Assembly (NCBI RefSeq): GCF_946998835.1
Contig: NZ_CAMQAZ010000019.1
Coordinates: forward strand, 1-49,711
Direction: 5' to 3'
DNA length: 49,711 nucleotides
From: an uncultured Corynebacterium sp.
Lineage (GTDB): Bacteria > Actinomycetota > Actinomycetes > Mycobacteriales > Mycobacteriaceae
Below, one piece after another: positions 24,697 through 33,723 of this stretch; the stretch's first letter is position 1; each line of letters opens with the position of its first letter. Position numbers and translations under genes: made by a program. Below the pieces are notes generated by a model. That model did no database searches. It saw only the letters and a program-made list of their open reading frames with translations, and had not been told where the DNA came from.

Positions 24697-25542
24697 CTAC
24701 CAGATGTAGACGCCGTCGCCGACCTGCAGGGTGTTGAAGTACTTCACAGCGTCATGGTGCTCCAAGTGGATGCAGCCGTGGGACATCTGCTTGACAGAGC
24801 CCTCGTGGAAAGCCTCACCGTCGTTGGTGAAGTACACCGAGTACGGCATCGGGCCGTTGTAAGGAACCGACCAGTCGTCCTTGACCTTACGGGTAACGTG
24901 CAGGTGACCGCGGGTGGTCTCGTATCCCGGCATGCCGGAGGACATTGGCACCGGGCCGTAGGTGATACGACCGTTTTCCTGCAGCCAAGTCTTCTGGCCC
25001 GCCAGGTCAACGCAAGCGCGGGCGCTCGGCGGGCACGGGCTGTTCGGAGTCGGGCGTGGCTTCGGCTGCGGCTTTGGAGCCGGGCCAGGTGCGGGATTCG
25101 GAGCCGGCTGCAGCCGGTTTAGCTGTTCCTTCAAGAAAGCGAAAACATCGTTGACGATGCGGGTAGCCTCGTCTTTCTGTGGCTGCGGCAGCGGCAGGTT
25201 CTTGATGGCTTCTAGCAGCTGCTTGTGGACGTCATCGACGAACTGCATGTTGTTCTGTGCGAACTTGAAGTTCTGATCAATAAGAGCAACAACGGAATTT
25301 GAGAGCTCGACCTTCGCGTTGTTCAGAGCTTCAGAAACTTTCGGTGCAAGATTGTCCAGATTCAGAGCTGGGCTCTCAGGCAGCTGGAGGTCCTGGATAT
25401 TCTGTTCCAGTACCTGCAAATCTGGGAAAACCGGCTGAGCAGCAGCAGTACCCGCGCCGAGGCCAAGAGCGGTGGTGAGGGCTGCAGCGCTGATAATGAC
25501 CCGCTTGGCGCTGCGGAGAGAAGACTTCGAAGAGGCAAACAT
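24697..25542 (-). CDS. L,D-transpeptidase (YkuD domain), secreted
   Basis: A 281-residue exported enzyme that should form 3-3 peptidoglycan cross-links. After a signal peptide ending at AAAQP there is a largely helical region (about 40-140), a Pro-rich linker (NPAPGPAPKPQP) and the YkuD domain (about 170-281). The catalytic motif is HEGSVKQMSHGCIHL with nucleophile Cys257. The C-terminus ends directly after the domain. A -10-like TAAGAT lies 7 nt before the ATG and no Shine-Dalgarno sequence is visible, so a leaderless transcript is likely. It is convergent with ackA. Confidence 0.92.
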   Translation of the reverse strand: MFASSKSSLRSAKRVIISAAALTTALGLGAGTAAAQPVFPDLQVLEQNIQDLQLPESPALNLDNLAPKVSEALNNAKVELSNSVVALIDQNFKFAQNNMQFVDDVHKQLLEAIKNLPLPQPQKDEATRIVNDVFAFLKEQLNRLQPAPNPAPGPAPKPQPKPRPTPNSPCPPSARACVDLAGQKTWLQENGRITYGPVPMSSGMPGYETTRGHLHVTRKVKDDWSVPYNGPMPYSVYFTNDGEAFHEGSVKQMSHGCIHLEHHDAVKYFNTLQVGDGVYIW

Positions 25543-25549
25543 AAGAAGT

Positions 25550-25555
25550 ATCTTA
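25550..25555 (-). promoter_or_regulatory. Candidate -10 hexamer of a leaderless promoter (L,D-transpeptidase)
   Basis: TAAGAT on the minus strand ends 7 nt before the ATG at 25542. This fits the corynebacterial TANANT consensus and a transcript starting at the start codon. Confidence 0.5.
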
Positions 25556-25653
25556 AAGTACGAACAGCAATTTGCCCCTTATTCACCAATTCCGGGGTGG
25601 CGCGCCGCCTCCCCCTCCCCCCCCTGATTTCTCAACTCTCAAACTTCTTCAGC

Positions 25654-28119
25654 CTAACGCCAGGTTCGCGGCCGGATGAGGTTGGCGATATCCACCAGGT
25701 TGTAGCGGTGTCGCGGAAACTGTGAGGAGCGAGCCAGCATTCGCAGGTCCTTTTCCAGGCCTTCCCGCAGCCCGGCCACAGTGAAGGGCACGTCGAAAAG
25801 GCCATTGGAACTAGCCGCGTGGTCGAGGTTGGAACCGCGCAACCAGTTCAGCGCTGACACCATCACGGAAATGCGCAGCTGCGGCATCCGCGGTTCATTC
25901 GTCGGGAGCTCCACCAGGCGGCGCGCAGCACGGCGAATTCTCGACTCGGTCAACTCGGAAGGCTGCCCGGATGTGAGCATGAGGATCGTCGTCAAGCGCG
26001 CCATGCGATGGTGGCGGGAGTTACCGGGGACGCGGTCGAGCTGGGCGATAGCCATTTCGTGTTGCCGCTCAGAGGCCAGCTGGCGGGCCAGCCCGAAGGC
26101 GGACGACACCGTTGTGGGGTTGGCTGCCCACACGACAGCGTAAAGACGCAGCGTATTGAAACGAATCGTCTGTGGCGACAGGGACTCGCTGGCCCACGTG
26201 GGGGAGAAGATTCCCGGTGTATCAGCGGCTACATTGTCCAATGCGTTACTCAAGTTCGCGGCGGCGCGGGCGACTGCGGGTTCGAGAAGCGAAGCGTTAG
26301 CAATACCCAGGCGCTGCTGAATCAGCTCTAAAGTGGCGGCTAACGCCAGCTTTGGGGCCGGCTCACCGGGCAGCATCGTCAGTACGTGGTGGAACGAGGC
26401 CAGGGCGTCGTTGAACTGGTCGAGAAGCAGATAAGTGATGCCCTCGTACCAGCGGTAACGCCAATCGCGCTGCAGGCGTTCAGGGGCCTCGCGGAGGCTG
26501 TCGCGGGCCTCGTCAATCAAGCCGAGATCCAACTGTGCGCGCACGATGCCCAGCGGAATTTCCACCGAGGAACCGTACTCGGGTTCGAACAGCGCGTTGG
26601 TCAGGGTTTCAATCAATTCGTTGGGCTCGGTAAATGACGAGGCACTCAAGATTCGCGCGCCGGGGTCCGCAGGGTTAATCAGCGGCACGGGCAGTGCGAA
26701 AGTCACCTCTTGTGGGGTGATTTCCACGCCTCGGGTGATTCCGTCGACAAGCTGATCGGTGCGGAACACCAGGTGTTTGGTGCCGTACGTGGAGCGCTGT
26801 GGCGAGAAATTCGATACCGCCTGCGGGAATTGCACACCGTCGCGCACCGCCAGAATCTCACGCAATACGCCGATGAGCTGCACACTCATCTCTTCAGCGG
26901 AACCGAAGCGGGCCTCCGGGTCTTCATGGCAAGCGCGCAGGAGGAAGCGGTAGAGCGAGTAGAAACGGCGGAACAGGGGTTCCTCGGCAGGTGTTGGTAG
27001 CCCCGGATTGTACACCCCATCGGTTGCGGGTAGCTTCAGAATTAGCGAGGCCAGCGTGCGGCCGACGGTGTAGATATCACTGGCGATTGTCGGCCCCGTC
27101 GTGGCGATCTCCGGCGCTTGGAAGCCCGGGGTGCCGTAGATATGGCCGTAAGCTCCGATGCCGGTGACCGCGCCGACGTCGATAAGCGTGACGTGGTCTT
27201 CGGTGAGCAGCACGTTGTCCGGTTTCAAGTCGTTGTAGACAACGCCGCGCGAATGCAGGTAATCCAGCGCGGGCAGCAGCTCCAGGATGTAACCAATCGC
27301 CAGGTCACAGGGCATGACACCGTCCGGGTAGCTGCGGCGCTGTTTCCGCAACGACGGGCCACCGACGTACTCCATCACAATGAAGCCGGTAGCGCTGTTG
27401 GCATCCGTCTCATCGATGAAGTTGATAATCTTCACAATCCCCGGATGCGAGATTTCCGCGAGGAACTCGCGTTCCGCCTGGACCACGGCGAAATCCTTCT
27501 CACTTTTGGCAGCCATCATGCCCTTGAGCACGACCCAGCGATCCGAGACGTTGTGGTCAATCGCCAGATAGATCCAGCCGAGACCGCCATGGGCGATTGG
27601 CCCCACGATCTCGTACTGATCTGCCACGATATCGCCGGCTTTCAGATTCGGGGCTGGCTTATTCGTCGCCCGAATCTTCTCTTCGCTCATCACTGCATCG
27701 CGTGGGTCCTGCGTCGTGATGTACGGCAGATGCACCATGCCGTCGGCGACAGTGCGTCCACGGTGCGCATTCGAGCGCTTCCGGCGAAAGTCCTCCAGCG
27801 CTTTACGGTGCGAGGCCATTGACGGATCTGCGCTCTGGGCACCGGGTGCGGTCGTCACGCTTGACGACGATCCCCCGCGCCCCAACAACTCGGAGATATC
27901 GAACTCGTCGTCATCGTCATCCTCGTCTGCAAAGGGGTCAAAGGCGACCGCGGCAGTGCCGGGCTCGTGGTCGTCATCCTCGTCTGCAAAGGGGTCGAAG
28001 GCGACGGCCTGAGTAGCAGCAGCCTCTGCCTCTGCGCTCGTGTCGTCCGAGGGCTCGGGCGCGAGCTGGTTGTGCTCGGGGTACTGGTTGCGTTCGGAGC
28101 ATTGGGTCTCGTCGCTCAT
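25654..28119 (-). CDS. pknG: Serine/threonine protein kinase PknG
   Basis: An 821-residue soluble kinase. The kinase domain runs from about 160 (DQYEIVGPIAHGGLGWIYLA) with Lys199 in VVLKG, the catalytic loop YNDLKPDN (Asp297) and LIDVGAV in place of DFG; the remainder is the TPR-rich C-terminal region. In C. glutamicum PknG phosphorylates OdhI, relieving inhibition of 2-oxoglutarate dehydrogenase, under control of GlnH and GlnX. No CxxC pairs occur at the N-terminus, so the rubredoxin domain of M. tuberculosis PknG is absent, as in other corynebacteria. Instead AFDPFADEDDD occurs twice. The ATG at 28119 overlaps the glnH stop; the open frame runs 121 codons further, but only inside glnH. Confidence 0.96.
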   Translation of the reverse strand: MSDETQCSERNQYPEHNQLAPEPSDDTSAEAEAAATQAVAFDPFADEDDDHEPGTAAVAFDPFADEDDDDDEFDISELLGRGGSSSSVTTAPGAQSADPSMASHRKALEDFRRKRSNAHRGRTVADGMVHLPYITTQDPRDAVMSEEKIRATNKPAPNLKAGDIVADQYEIVGPIAHGGLGWIYLAIDHNVSDRWVVLKGMMAAKSEKDFAVVQAEREFLAEISHPGIVKIINFIDETDANSATGFIVMEYVGGPSLRKQRRSYPDGVMPCDLAIGYILELLPALDYLHSRGVVYNDLKPDNVLLTEDHVTLIDVGAVTGIGAYGHIYGTPGFQAPEIATTGPTIASDIYTVGRTLASLILKLPATDGVYNPGLPTPAEEPLFRRFYSLYRFLLRACHEDPEARFGSAEEMSVQLIGVLREILAVRDGVQFPQAVSNFSPQRSTYGTKHLVFRTDQLVDGITRGVEITPQEVTFALPVPLINPADPGARILSASSFTEPNELIETLTNALFEPEYGSSVEIPLGIVRAQLDLGLIDEARDSLREAPERLQRDWRYRWYEGITYLLLDQFNDALASFHHVLTMLPGEPAPKLALAATLELIQQRLGIANASLLEPAVARAAANLSNALDNVAADTPGIFSPTWASESLSPQTIRFNTLRLYAVVWAANPTTVSSAFGLARQLASERQHEMAIAQLDRVPGNSRHHRMARLTTILMLTSGQPSELTESRIRRAARRLVELPTNEPRMPQLRISVMVSALNWLRGSNLDHAASSNGLFDVPFTVAGLREGLEKDLRMLARSSQFPRHRYNLVDIANLIRPRTWR
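27916..28005 (-). repeat. 33-bp direct repeat encoding the doubled FDPF motif of PknG
   Basis: 27916-27948 and 27973-28005 are identical at 32 of 33 bases, 57 bp apart start to start. They encode the two copies of AFDPFADEDDD near residues 40-50 and 59-69. Confidence 0.9.
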
Positions 28120-29210
28120 CGGTTGTTCACCTCGCCTTCTGGGGTAGCTTCCGGTAGGGGCGCTTCCGGAGCGGGTGCGATTCCAAGTATGTTTTCGTCT
28201 TCTCCATATTGCGGCACTGGTTGGGTGCCGCTTGGTAGGAAGGGGCCGAACCAGGTGTCGTAGAGCGACTGCCAGGTGCCATCGCTTGCTATGCGCTCTA
28301 GAGTCGCGTTGATTTGGCGAACCAGGCCGGGGTTCTTCTGGGAGACACCGGCCGCGTAACTCTCCTCGCTCAAGTCCCGCTGGACAATCGCCGTGGCCGG
28401 ATCCTGGTCGTTGATGCCCGCGAGGATGGTGTCGTCGGCTACGACAATCTCGGCCTGGTTGTTTTGAAGTGCGATGAGGCAATCCGACCAGTTACCGACC
28501 AACAGCAGCGTATTGTTCGGCGAGAGCCTTCTAATTAAATCCTCGGTAGTGGATCCACGGGAGACACAAATACGACCGTCCTCGACATCCTCGGGGGAGG
28601 CTTCGCCATTCGGCGAAGAGACCAGGACTCCAGCTCGGGCAGTCAAATACGGTGCAGAAAACAGCACCTTTTCGCGCCGGGCATCGGTGACCGTCATAGT
28701 ACGCAATACAACATCGACAGTGCCGTCTTCGAGCGCAGCGGTGCGTTCCTTGCTGTCGACGAACCGGAACTCTACGGCATCGGGATTACCAAAGATATCC
28801 CTGGCAATCTCCTGCGCCAGAGATACTTCAAAGCCAGAGAGCTCACCGGTGCTGAAGTCACGGAAACTGAGCAGGTTCAACGATTGGTCAACACCAACAA
28901 TGATGCGGCCACGCTGGTAGATCTCCGGGATTCGCTCTTCTGGTGTCTGGTCTTCAGGAGCGAGTGTGGACAGATCTGGTGTGTTGGCCTGTGCCGCAGG
29001 CTGCCTCGAGGAAGCCTTGTCGTAGAACGCGCCCGGTGGCAGGGGGAAGTCACCCGTGGCCTCAAGGATGGTGCGCGAGTAGGGATCGTCGGCAAGCGAA
29101 TCTGCCGCGCAGGCACTGACAGTGAGACCGGCGACGGCGAGTACGCCGAGGGTAGCCCTGCGCCGCCAACCGCTGAGACCACGATGCGATGGGGACAACG
29201 AGACAATCAT
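28116..29210 (-). CDS. glnH: Solute-binding lipoprotein GlnH (Asp/Glu sensor of the PknG pathway)
   Basis: A 364-residue lipoprotein (lipobox VSAC, Cys34) of the SBP_bac_3 family. The binding domain begins about residue 98 (GRIIVGVDQSLNLLSFRD), with GFEVSLAQEIARDIFG, VDVVLRTMTVTDARREKVLFSAPYL and the end ASDGTWQSLYDTWFGPFL. No transporter subunits are encoded next to it; instead it lies between glnX and pknG, where in mycobacteria and corynebacteria GlnH binds Asp or Glu and signals through GlnX to PknG. Overlaps both neighbours (ATGA type), so translation of the three genes is coupled. Confidence 0.95.
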   Translation of the reverse strand: MIVSLSPSHRGLSGWRRRATLGVLAVAGLTVSACAADSLADDPYSRTILEATGDFPLPPGAFYDKASSRQPAAQANTPDLSTLAPEDQTPEERIPEIYQRGRIIVGVDQSLNLLSFRDFSTGELSGFEVSLAQEIARDIFGNPDAVEFRFVDSKERTAALEDGTVDVVLRTMTVTDARREKVLFSAPYLTARAGVLVSSPNGEASPEDVEDGRICVSRGSTTEDLIRRLSPNNTLLLVGNWSDCLIALQNNQAEIVVADDTILAGINDQDPATAIVQRDLSEESYAAGVSQKNPGLVRQINATLERIASDGTWQSLYDTWFGPFLPSGTQPVPQYGEDENILGIAPAPEAPLPEATPEGEVNNR

Positions 29211-30916
29211 AAGTACTCCAGGAGCCGGTGGCGGAAACCGAAAACGACCAGAACTGCCGCGATTACGGTCAGAGTGATTGTGGCGATGGACAGTACCGCG
29301 ATAGCGCGACGGGATTGGTCAAGGTTCTCGCGGGCGGTCAGGCGGGACTCGGCAATCGAGTTCTGCAGCGACTCGTCGAAGTGATCGAATGCAGTTGCCG
29401 ATGAGCTGTCATTGTCCACATCGGTCGCGATGCGAACTGCCCCGGCATAATCACCTGCGCCGAGGTGCTCCATCATCAAATTGTGGCCGGCCTCCCAGCT
29501 GTAAATCGCATGGATGGCAGCTCTGACATCGTCGTCTGGCGCATTGGCATCGACTCTTTCCAGCTCTCCGACCAAGGAGCGCACGGACTGTGAGAAGGAC
29601 TCCGCATCCGCAGGCTGACGGCGGACCAGACCGAGAGTCTCGCTGGCGCGAAGCTGCTGGGCATCAATGCGCACCTCGGTGAGGGTATGAACGTCCGGCC
29701 GTTGCTCACCGAAGATGGAGCTGGACTGCCACGGCTGTGTGGTAGCAATTCCCACACCGACAAGGGCGATGGCCATCAACACAGTCGCGCCAAACAGGCC
29801 GACGTTGAAAAGACGGCCAGTGCGACGGGTCAACCACCACTGTGTGAGTAGCAGCATCAAAATTGCCGCTGCCATGCCAGACATGGGGAAAAGCGGCGGC
29901 TTCGACAGTTCGCGCTGCTCCGCATTAGTAGCGGTACTGGTGCGTTCGTAGAGTGACTTTGCCGCTGGCAGAATCTGCACCTGCATCAAGTTTGAGGCGG
30001 AGGCGAGGTACGCGACACTGACGGGATTGCCCTGGCGCGCGTTCGCACGAGCGGTCTCGACCATGCCGGTGTAGACCGGCAGCAGGCGTTGTACAGTCGC
30101 GATGTCCTTCATCTCTGGGGCGTCGACGTTTTCAATGCCCGTAGCTGCGCGGGTGGCGGACATGGAGGCCTGCGCGATGACGTCGTCGAAGTTGCTGACC
30201 AAGTCCTGGTTGCTGTTCAGCGTGCCGCGGGAAAAAGCGGTGTTGGCAGATGCGTCGGCAATTGTCAGCGAGGCGTAGAGATTCTGCGAGGCATTGGCCA
30301 TCGGCTCGCTCAGTTGCGAGATGCGGGTCAGCTGCTGCTGGCGTTGCGATGTCGTTTGCCACATGGACAGGCCGGCGGCCAGGATAGCGACGATAAGAAT
30401 GAGCGCGACTATGGTCAAACGGCCTGGCGATGTCATTAAAAATGACACTGACCGGCGCACATACGTCGCAGACGGGCCAAGTTTGTCGTAGAGGCGCTCG
30501 CCGAGAAAACGTGTCAGTCTCCGGTTGCGGGGGCCAATCTCGAGGGCATCCACGCGCAGGTCCGTATCGCGCGGAGGAGCTGCTGGGGGTGCAGGCTCTG
30601 TCGGGCTTGCTGGGTCTGCTGGTGTGGCTGGTGCTGGCGCTGTGGTTGCAGCAGCTGAGGACTCGCTGGTTTCCAAAGCAGTCGACGGTGCAGCACTCTT
30701 GAGTGGGGGAGCGGAAACGGAGGCAGGGCTAGAGGCGGAGGATTTCTTCGATTCCTTTGCCGCTTGAGCCGCGGTGTGAGTATCAAGGCTTTCGCCGCCG
30801 GGCGTAGTTCGACCGCTGAAACGGGCCCGGCGCGGGGCGCGGTTTTTGCGGTGAAATGGATTTCGGCTTTTGTCGTGGGCGCGGGAATGAGGCGCACTTG
30901 AAGTGGTTTCACTCAT
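29207..30916 (-). CDS. glnX: Membrane signal transducer GlnX
   Basis: A 569-residue membrane protein with four hydrophobic segments. A long disordered Ser/Ala/Pro-rich cytoplasmic N-terminus (about 1-150) precedes TM1 (about 167-186, TIVALILIVAILAAG). An extracytoplasmic helical domain follows, then TM2 and TM3 as a pair (MAAAILMLLLTQWWL and LFGATVLMAIALVGVGIA), a second extracytoplasmic helical domain, and TM4 near the C-terminus. This matches GlnX, which passes the GlnH ligand state across the membrane to PknG. ATG 30916 is chosen because GGAAGGA lies about 9 nt upstream. First gene of the glnX-glnH-pknG operon. Confidence 0.92.
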   Translation of the reverse strand: MSETTSSAPHSRAHDKSRNPFHRKNRAPRRARFSGRTTPGGESLDTHTAAQAAKESKKSSASSPASVSAPPLKSAAPSTALETSESSAAATTAPAPATPADPASPTEPAPPAAPPRDTDLRVDALEIGPRNRRLTRFLGERLYDKLGPSATYVRRSVSFLMTSPGRLTIVALILIVAILAAGLSMWQTTSQRQQQLTRISQLSEPMANASQNLYASLTIADASANTAFSRGTLNSNQDLVSNFDDVIAQASMSATRAATGIENVDAPEMKDIATVQRLLPVYTGMVETARANARQGNPVSVAYLASASNLMQVQILPAAKSLYERTSTATNAEQRELSKPPLFPMSGMAAAILMLLLTQWWLTRRTGRLFNVGLFGATVLMAIALVGVGIATTQPWQSSSIFGEQRPDVHTLTEVRIDAQQLRASETLGLVRRQPADAESFSQSVRSLVGELERVDANAPDDDVRAAIHAIYSWEAGHNLMMEHLGAGDYAGAVRIATDVDNDSSSATAFDHFDESLQNSIAESRLTARENLDQSRRAIAVLSIATITLTVIAAVLVVFGFRHRLLEYL

Positions 30917-31010
30917 GTGCACGTGTCCTTCCGACGTGACCGAAGTCGCCCGCGACAATCTCTCCGCTCAGAGCAACGTTAGTTCCTTGCAAATCTTAGT
31001 CGTTCGAGCT

Positions 31011-31026
31011 TGTGACCGAAAACACA
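31011..31026. promoter_or_regulatory. GlxR-like box between glnX and the NUDIX gene
   Basis: TGTGACCGAAAACACA matches TGTGA-N6-TCACA at nine of ten fixed positions and sits inside the inverted repeat CTTGTG-N8-CACAAG. It lies about 95 nt upstream of glnX and 26 nt upstream of the NUDIX start, where it could repress the latter. Confidence 0.4.
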
Positions 31027-31039
31027 AGGGTATCTGGCG

Positions 31040-31045
31040 TAGGGT
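31040..31045 (+). promoter_or_regulatory. Candidate -10 hexamer of a leaderless promoter (NUDIX gene)
   Basis: TAGGGT ends 6 nt before the ATG at 31052. It is compatible with a transcript starting at the start codon. Confidence 0.4.
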
Positions 31046-31051
31046 GGAAAC

Positions 31052-31555
31052 ATGCTTCAGGATGGAAATGGTTGGTCAGCTGGTCCCAACGGTACGCGCT
31101 GCTGGGGACGCTTCGGAGCTGCAGGGCTGCTGATTGCGAGTCCTCAGCGCACTGTGCTTATGCAGTATCGAGCTGACTGGACGTCGTTCCCCCTAACCTG
31201 GGGTGTTCCTGGTGGGGCGTGTGATTCACATGAGACGCCCGAGGCGACTGCGCTGCGTGAGACAGCTGAGGAAACTGGGCTGCTTGAGCATCAGCTTCGC
31301 ATTCTTGACACGCAGGTCACCACCGGCCCCTTCCCGGCCGATCCGGATTGCCCTGAGCTCGCTGGCGGCTGGAAGTATCACACGGTCTACGCATTTGCTG
31401 CCGAGGAGCTGGAGACGAACCCGAACGAAGAGTCCTTAGAGCTGCGCTGGGTTCCGCTTGACGACGTCGACAGCCTCGACCTGCTGCCACCCTTCGCGGA
31501 ATCGTGGCCACGGGTGCGCGCGCACCTTGAGACGCTGCTGGAAAACCTCAACTAG
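31052..31555 (+). CDS. NUDIX hydrolase
   Basis: A 167-residue NUDIX protein. The box G-x5-E-x7-REUxEExGU is complete: GACDSHETPEATALRETAEETGL (about residues 55-77) with the metal-binding glutamates. The flanking WTSFPLTWGVPGG and LELRWVPLDDVD segments are typical. It probably hydrolyses a nucleoside diphosphate derivative; the substrate is unknown. It is divergent from glnX and appears to be read from a leaderless transcript. Confidence 0.92.
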   Translation: MLQDGNGWSAGPNGTRCWGRFGAAGLLIASPQRTVLMQYRADWTSFPLTWGVPGGACDSHETPEATALRETAEETGLLEHQLRILDTQVTTGPFPADPDCPELAGGWKYHTVYAFAAEELETNPNEESLELRWVPLDDVDSLDLLPPFAESWPRVRAHLETLLENLN

Positions 31556-31594
31556 CCAGCGGCTCGGCGGCTTTGCTGTTTGTCTACTCATTGC

Positions 31595-31912
31595 CTACTT
31601 GGAGTCAGCGACTGCTGCCGCACCAGCGGCCAGCGCGGTGACGGCCAGGACGGACGGCCATGCGCCAATCTTCTTGGCCAGCGGGTGTGAAAGACCGAAA
31701 GCGCCGAGGTAGGTAGCCACCAATCCGGTGGTTCCGAGAGCACCGGTCTTTTCGTGCCAGGTGCGTGCTGCGTATGCGCCAGCTGCACCCAGGATGACGC
31801 CACCCAGTGGACGGATGCCGGTTTCGCGAGCGGTGAGCCAGCCGCCGATGAGGCCAGTGGCCACCAGCGGAGCGGTCTTTACGTCTTTTGCCTTCTTCAA
31901 AGTAGTTGCCAT
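31595..31912 (-). CDS. Small membrane protein, DUF4235-like
   Basis: A protein of about 105 residues with three or four short Gly/Ala-rich hydrophobic segments (APLVATGLIGGWLTA, GGVILGAAGAYAA, GLVATYLGAFGL, VLAVTALAAGAAAV). It resembles the DUF4235 family by composition and layout only. Two ATGs, 31918 and 31912, are in frame; a TACGAT hexamer ends 7 nt before the second, suggesting a leaderless start there. It lies between the convergent NUDIX gene and a marR-type gene. Function unknown. Confidence 0.7.
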   Translation of the reverse strand: MATTLKKAKDVKTAPLVATGLIGGWLTARETGIRPLGGVILGAAGAYAARTWHEKTGALGTTGLVATYLGAFGLSHPLAKKIGAWPSVLAVTALAAGAAAVADSK

Positions 31913-31956
31913 ACGCATTATCGTACCTGGTAAGAAGTGCTTCGCGGCGGTTGTTT

Positions 31957-32520
31957 TTAGAATGGCTCCTGGCGGCGCTGGTGTTCTTCGACATAGCTTT
32001 CCGAGTGCTCTGCCAGCTTCAGCAGTGATGGCAGAGCCTTAATCAGTGCGCGTACATCCTTCGGAGACATCGTCCGCACAATTTTATACACCAGCGCACC
32101 CCAGTGGTCGATAAGCTGCTCCAATAGTGACTCGCCGTCGCCGGAGACGTAGAGGTTCTGCGCACGACGATCTTTCGCGTTGTTCTCGCGCTCAATCAGT
32201 CCGTTGTCAAGCAGTCGGCGAACTGTCGCCGAAACGTTGGATGGGCGGAGGAAGCGCAGACGTGCAATGTCAGATACGCCGCAGCCCGGGTGAGTCGAAA
32301 TGAAATGCAGTACTTCCATTTCCGACTGGGAAATATCCATCCTGGCATTCGGACGCTCGCCGAGACGGCGAGTCGACGCGAGGAAGTCATACAGCCCGAT
32401 GGAAATCTTCTGCACACTTTCGCGCAGCGATTCATCGAACTCAATCGAGTCATCCGCCGTGGGGAAGCCGCTCGCTGGCTCCGGAGTGGTGGTGCGCTGA
32501 GGGGAGCGTGCAGGAGTCAT
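31957..32520 (-). CDS. MarR-family transcriptional regulator
   Basis: A 187-residue winged-helix regulator. The helix-turn-helix and wing lie at about 60-130: MDISQSEMEVLHFISTHPGCGVSDIARLRFLRPSNVSATVRRLLDNGLIERENNAKDRRAQNLYVS is summarised by its key parts SDIARL, SATVRRL and the wing basic pair DRRA. The N-terminal 30 residues are polar and extra. AAGGAAG precedes the ATG. The target genes and ligand are unknown; the upstream 250 nt before xthA contain no other gene and only weak AT-rich promoter sequence. Confidence 0.9.
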   Translation of the reverse strand: MTPARSPQRTTTPEPASGFPTADDSIEFDESLRESVQKISIGLYDFLASTRRLGERPNARMDISQSEMEVLHFISTHPGCGVSDIARLRFLRPSNVSATVRRLLDNGLIERENNAKDRRAQNLYVSGDGESLLEQLIDHWGALVYKIVRTMSPKDVRALIKALPSLLKLAEHSESYVEEHQRRQEPF

Positions 32521-32773
32521 GGTCTTCCTTCCCGACGTAATGAAATGATGTTCTGAATTAACACCTTATATCGTCGAAAGAACTTTCCGTGGCGAAAATT
32601 TGTAGATTAAACAAAAAGTTAGGTTGATAAGTCTTGTGCAGGAGCTTTATCGCGCACTTGCGCCCCTGTTTTTAGGGGCCAGCAGATAATCCCGTTAAAA
32701 CCCGCTTTACGACGGCCCCAGCGACCAGCCGTTCTGCGGGAATCATGCCCACACGTTTATCTACACGTCGTAC

Positions 32774-33571
32774 CTATACCTCGTAATCCACAATCACCGG
32801 AGCATGGTCGGATGCGCCCTTGCCCTGGCGCTCTTCGATATCGATGAATCCTGAGGATGCCTTTGCTGCAAGGGCGGGGGACGCGAATTGGAAATCGATA
32901 CGCATGCCCTCGTCCTTAAAAAATCGACCGGCCTTGTAATCCCAGTAGGTCCACTGGTTTGGAGTGAATTGGCGAGTCACTTCTTTCATTCCCGCCTGCT
33001 CCAGCGCATAGAAGGCTGCGCGTTCAGGTGGGGTGACGTGTGTCTTACCCGCGAAGGCTGCCATCGACCAGACATCACCATCGGTCGGGGCGATGTTGAA
33101 GTCGCCGCCCATCATGAAGGTGGCCTCCGGATCGTCGTCAAGCGTGGCGATGATGTGCTGACGCAGCTGCTCCAGAAATTCGAGCTTGTACTCGAAGTGC
33201 GGGTCGGTGATGTCGCGACCGTTCGGGATGTAGAGGCTGTGGACGCGCACCCCACCGCAGGTAGCGGCGATATGGCGGGCTTCCAACGCGGGTGTTGCGT
33301 CGGGGTCCTTGTTGAAACCGGGCTGACCGGGGAATCCTGCCTGGATATCGTCGAGGCCGACGCGGGAGATGATGGCAACACCATTCCACTGATTTAGGCC
33401 ATGGTGGGCGACTTGGTATCCCAGCTCTTCAAAAGCAGCGGTGGGGAATTGGTCGTCCTTGCACTTGGTTTCCTGGACGGCCAGGACATCAATGTCATTT
33501 CGGCGCAGCATTTCCACCATGCGGTCGAGGCGAGTTCGGGCCGAATTGACGTTCCAGACACAGATTCGCAT
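32774..33571 (-). CDS. xthA: Exodeoxyribonuclease III (AP endonuclease)
   Basis: A 265-residue member of the exonuclease III family that cuts DNA at abasic sites in base excision repair. Family motifs are in order: CVWNVNSART (start), VLAVQETKCKDDQFP (metal-binding Glu), VHSLYIPNG, MMGGDFNIAP (catalytic Asp and Asn) and GASDHAPVIVDYEV (terminal catalytic His). Length is standard. Divergent from the RDD gene. Confidence 0.96.
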   Translation of the reverse strand: MRICVWNVNSARTRLDRMVEMLRRNDIDVLAVQETKCKDDQFPTAAFEELGYQVAHHGLNQWNGVAIISRVGLDDIQAGFPGQPGFNKDPDATPALEARHIAATCGGVRVHSLYIPNGRDITDPHFEYKLEFLEQLRQHIIATLDDDPEATFMMGGDFNIAPTDGDVWSMAAFAGKTHVTPPERAAFYALEQAGMKEVTRQFTPNQWTYWDYKAGRFFKDEGMRIDFQFASPALAAKASSGFIDIEERQGKGASDHAPVIVDYEV

Positions 33572-33723
33572 ATCAACGATTGTAAAAGGGGAACGTATAA
33601 GGGGAACGAAATGGCGGCTTCATGCGTTGAACAAAGCAGGACAAGGTGTGCGGAAAGCCAAGGTGCGCGGAAAAATTGGCAAATCAAACGGGCAAAGGTC
33701 CGTCAGGAAAGGGAGTTTCGAGG

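Noticed and set aside
28120..28482. N-terminal extension of the pknG reading frame
   Set aside because: The 121 extra codons lie inside glnH on the same strand, are Arg/Pro/Gly-rich and unlike PknG, and the ATG at 28119 overlapping the glnH stop gives the normal kinase N-terminus.
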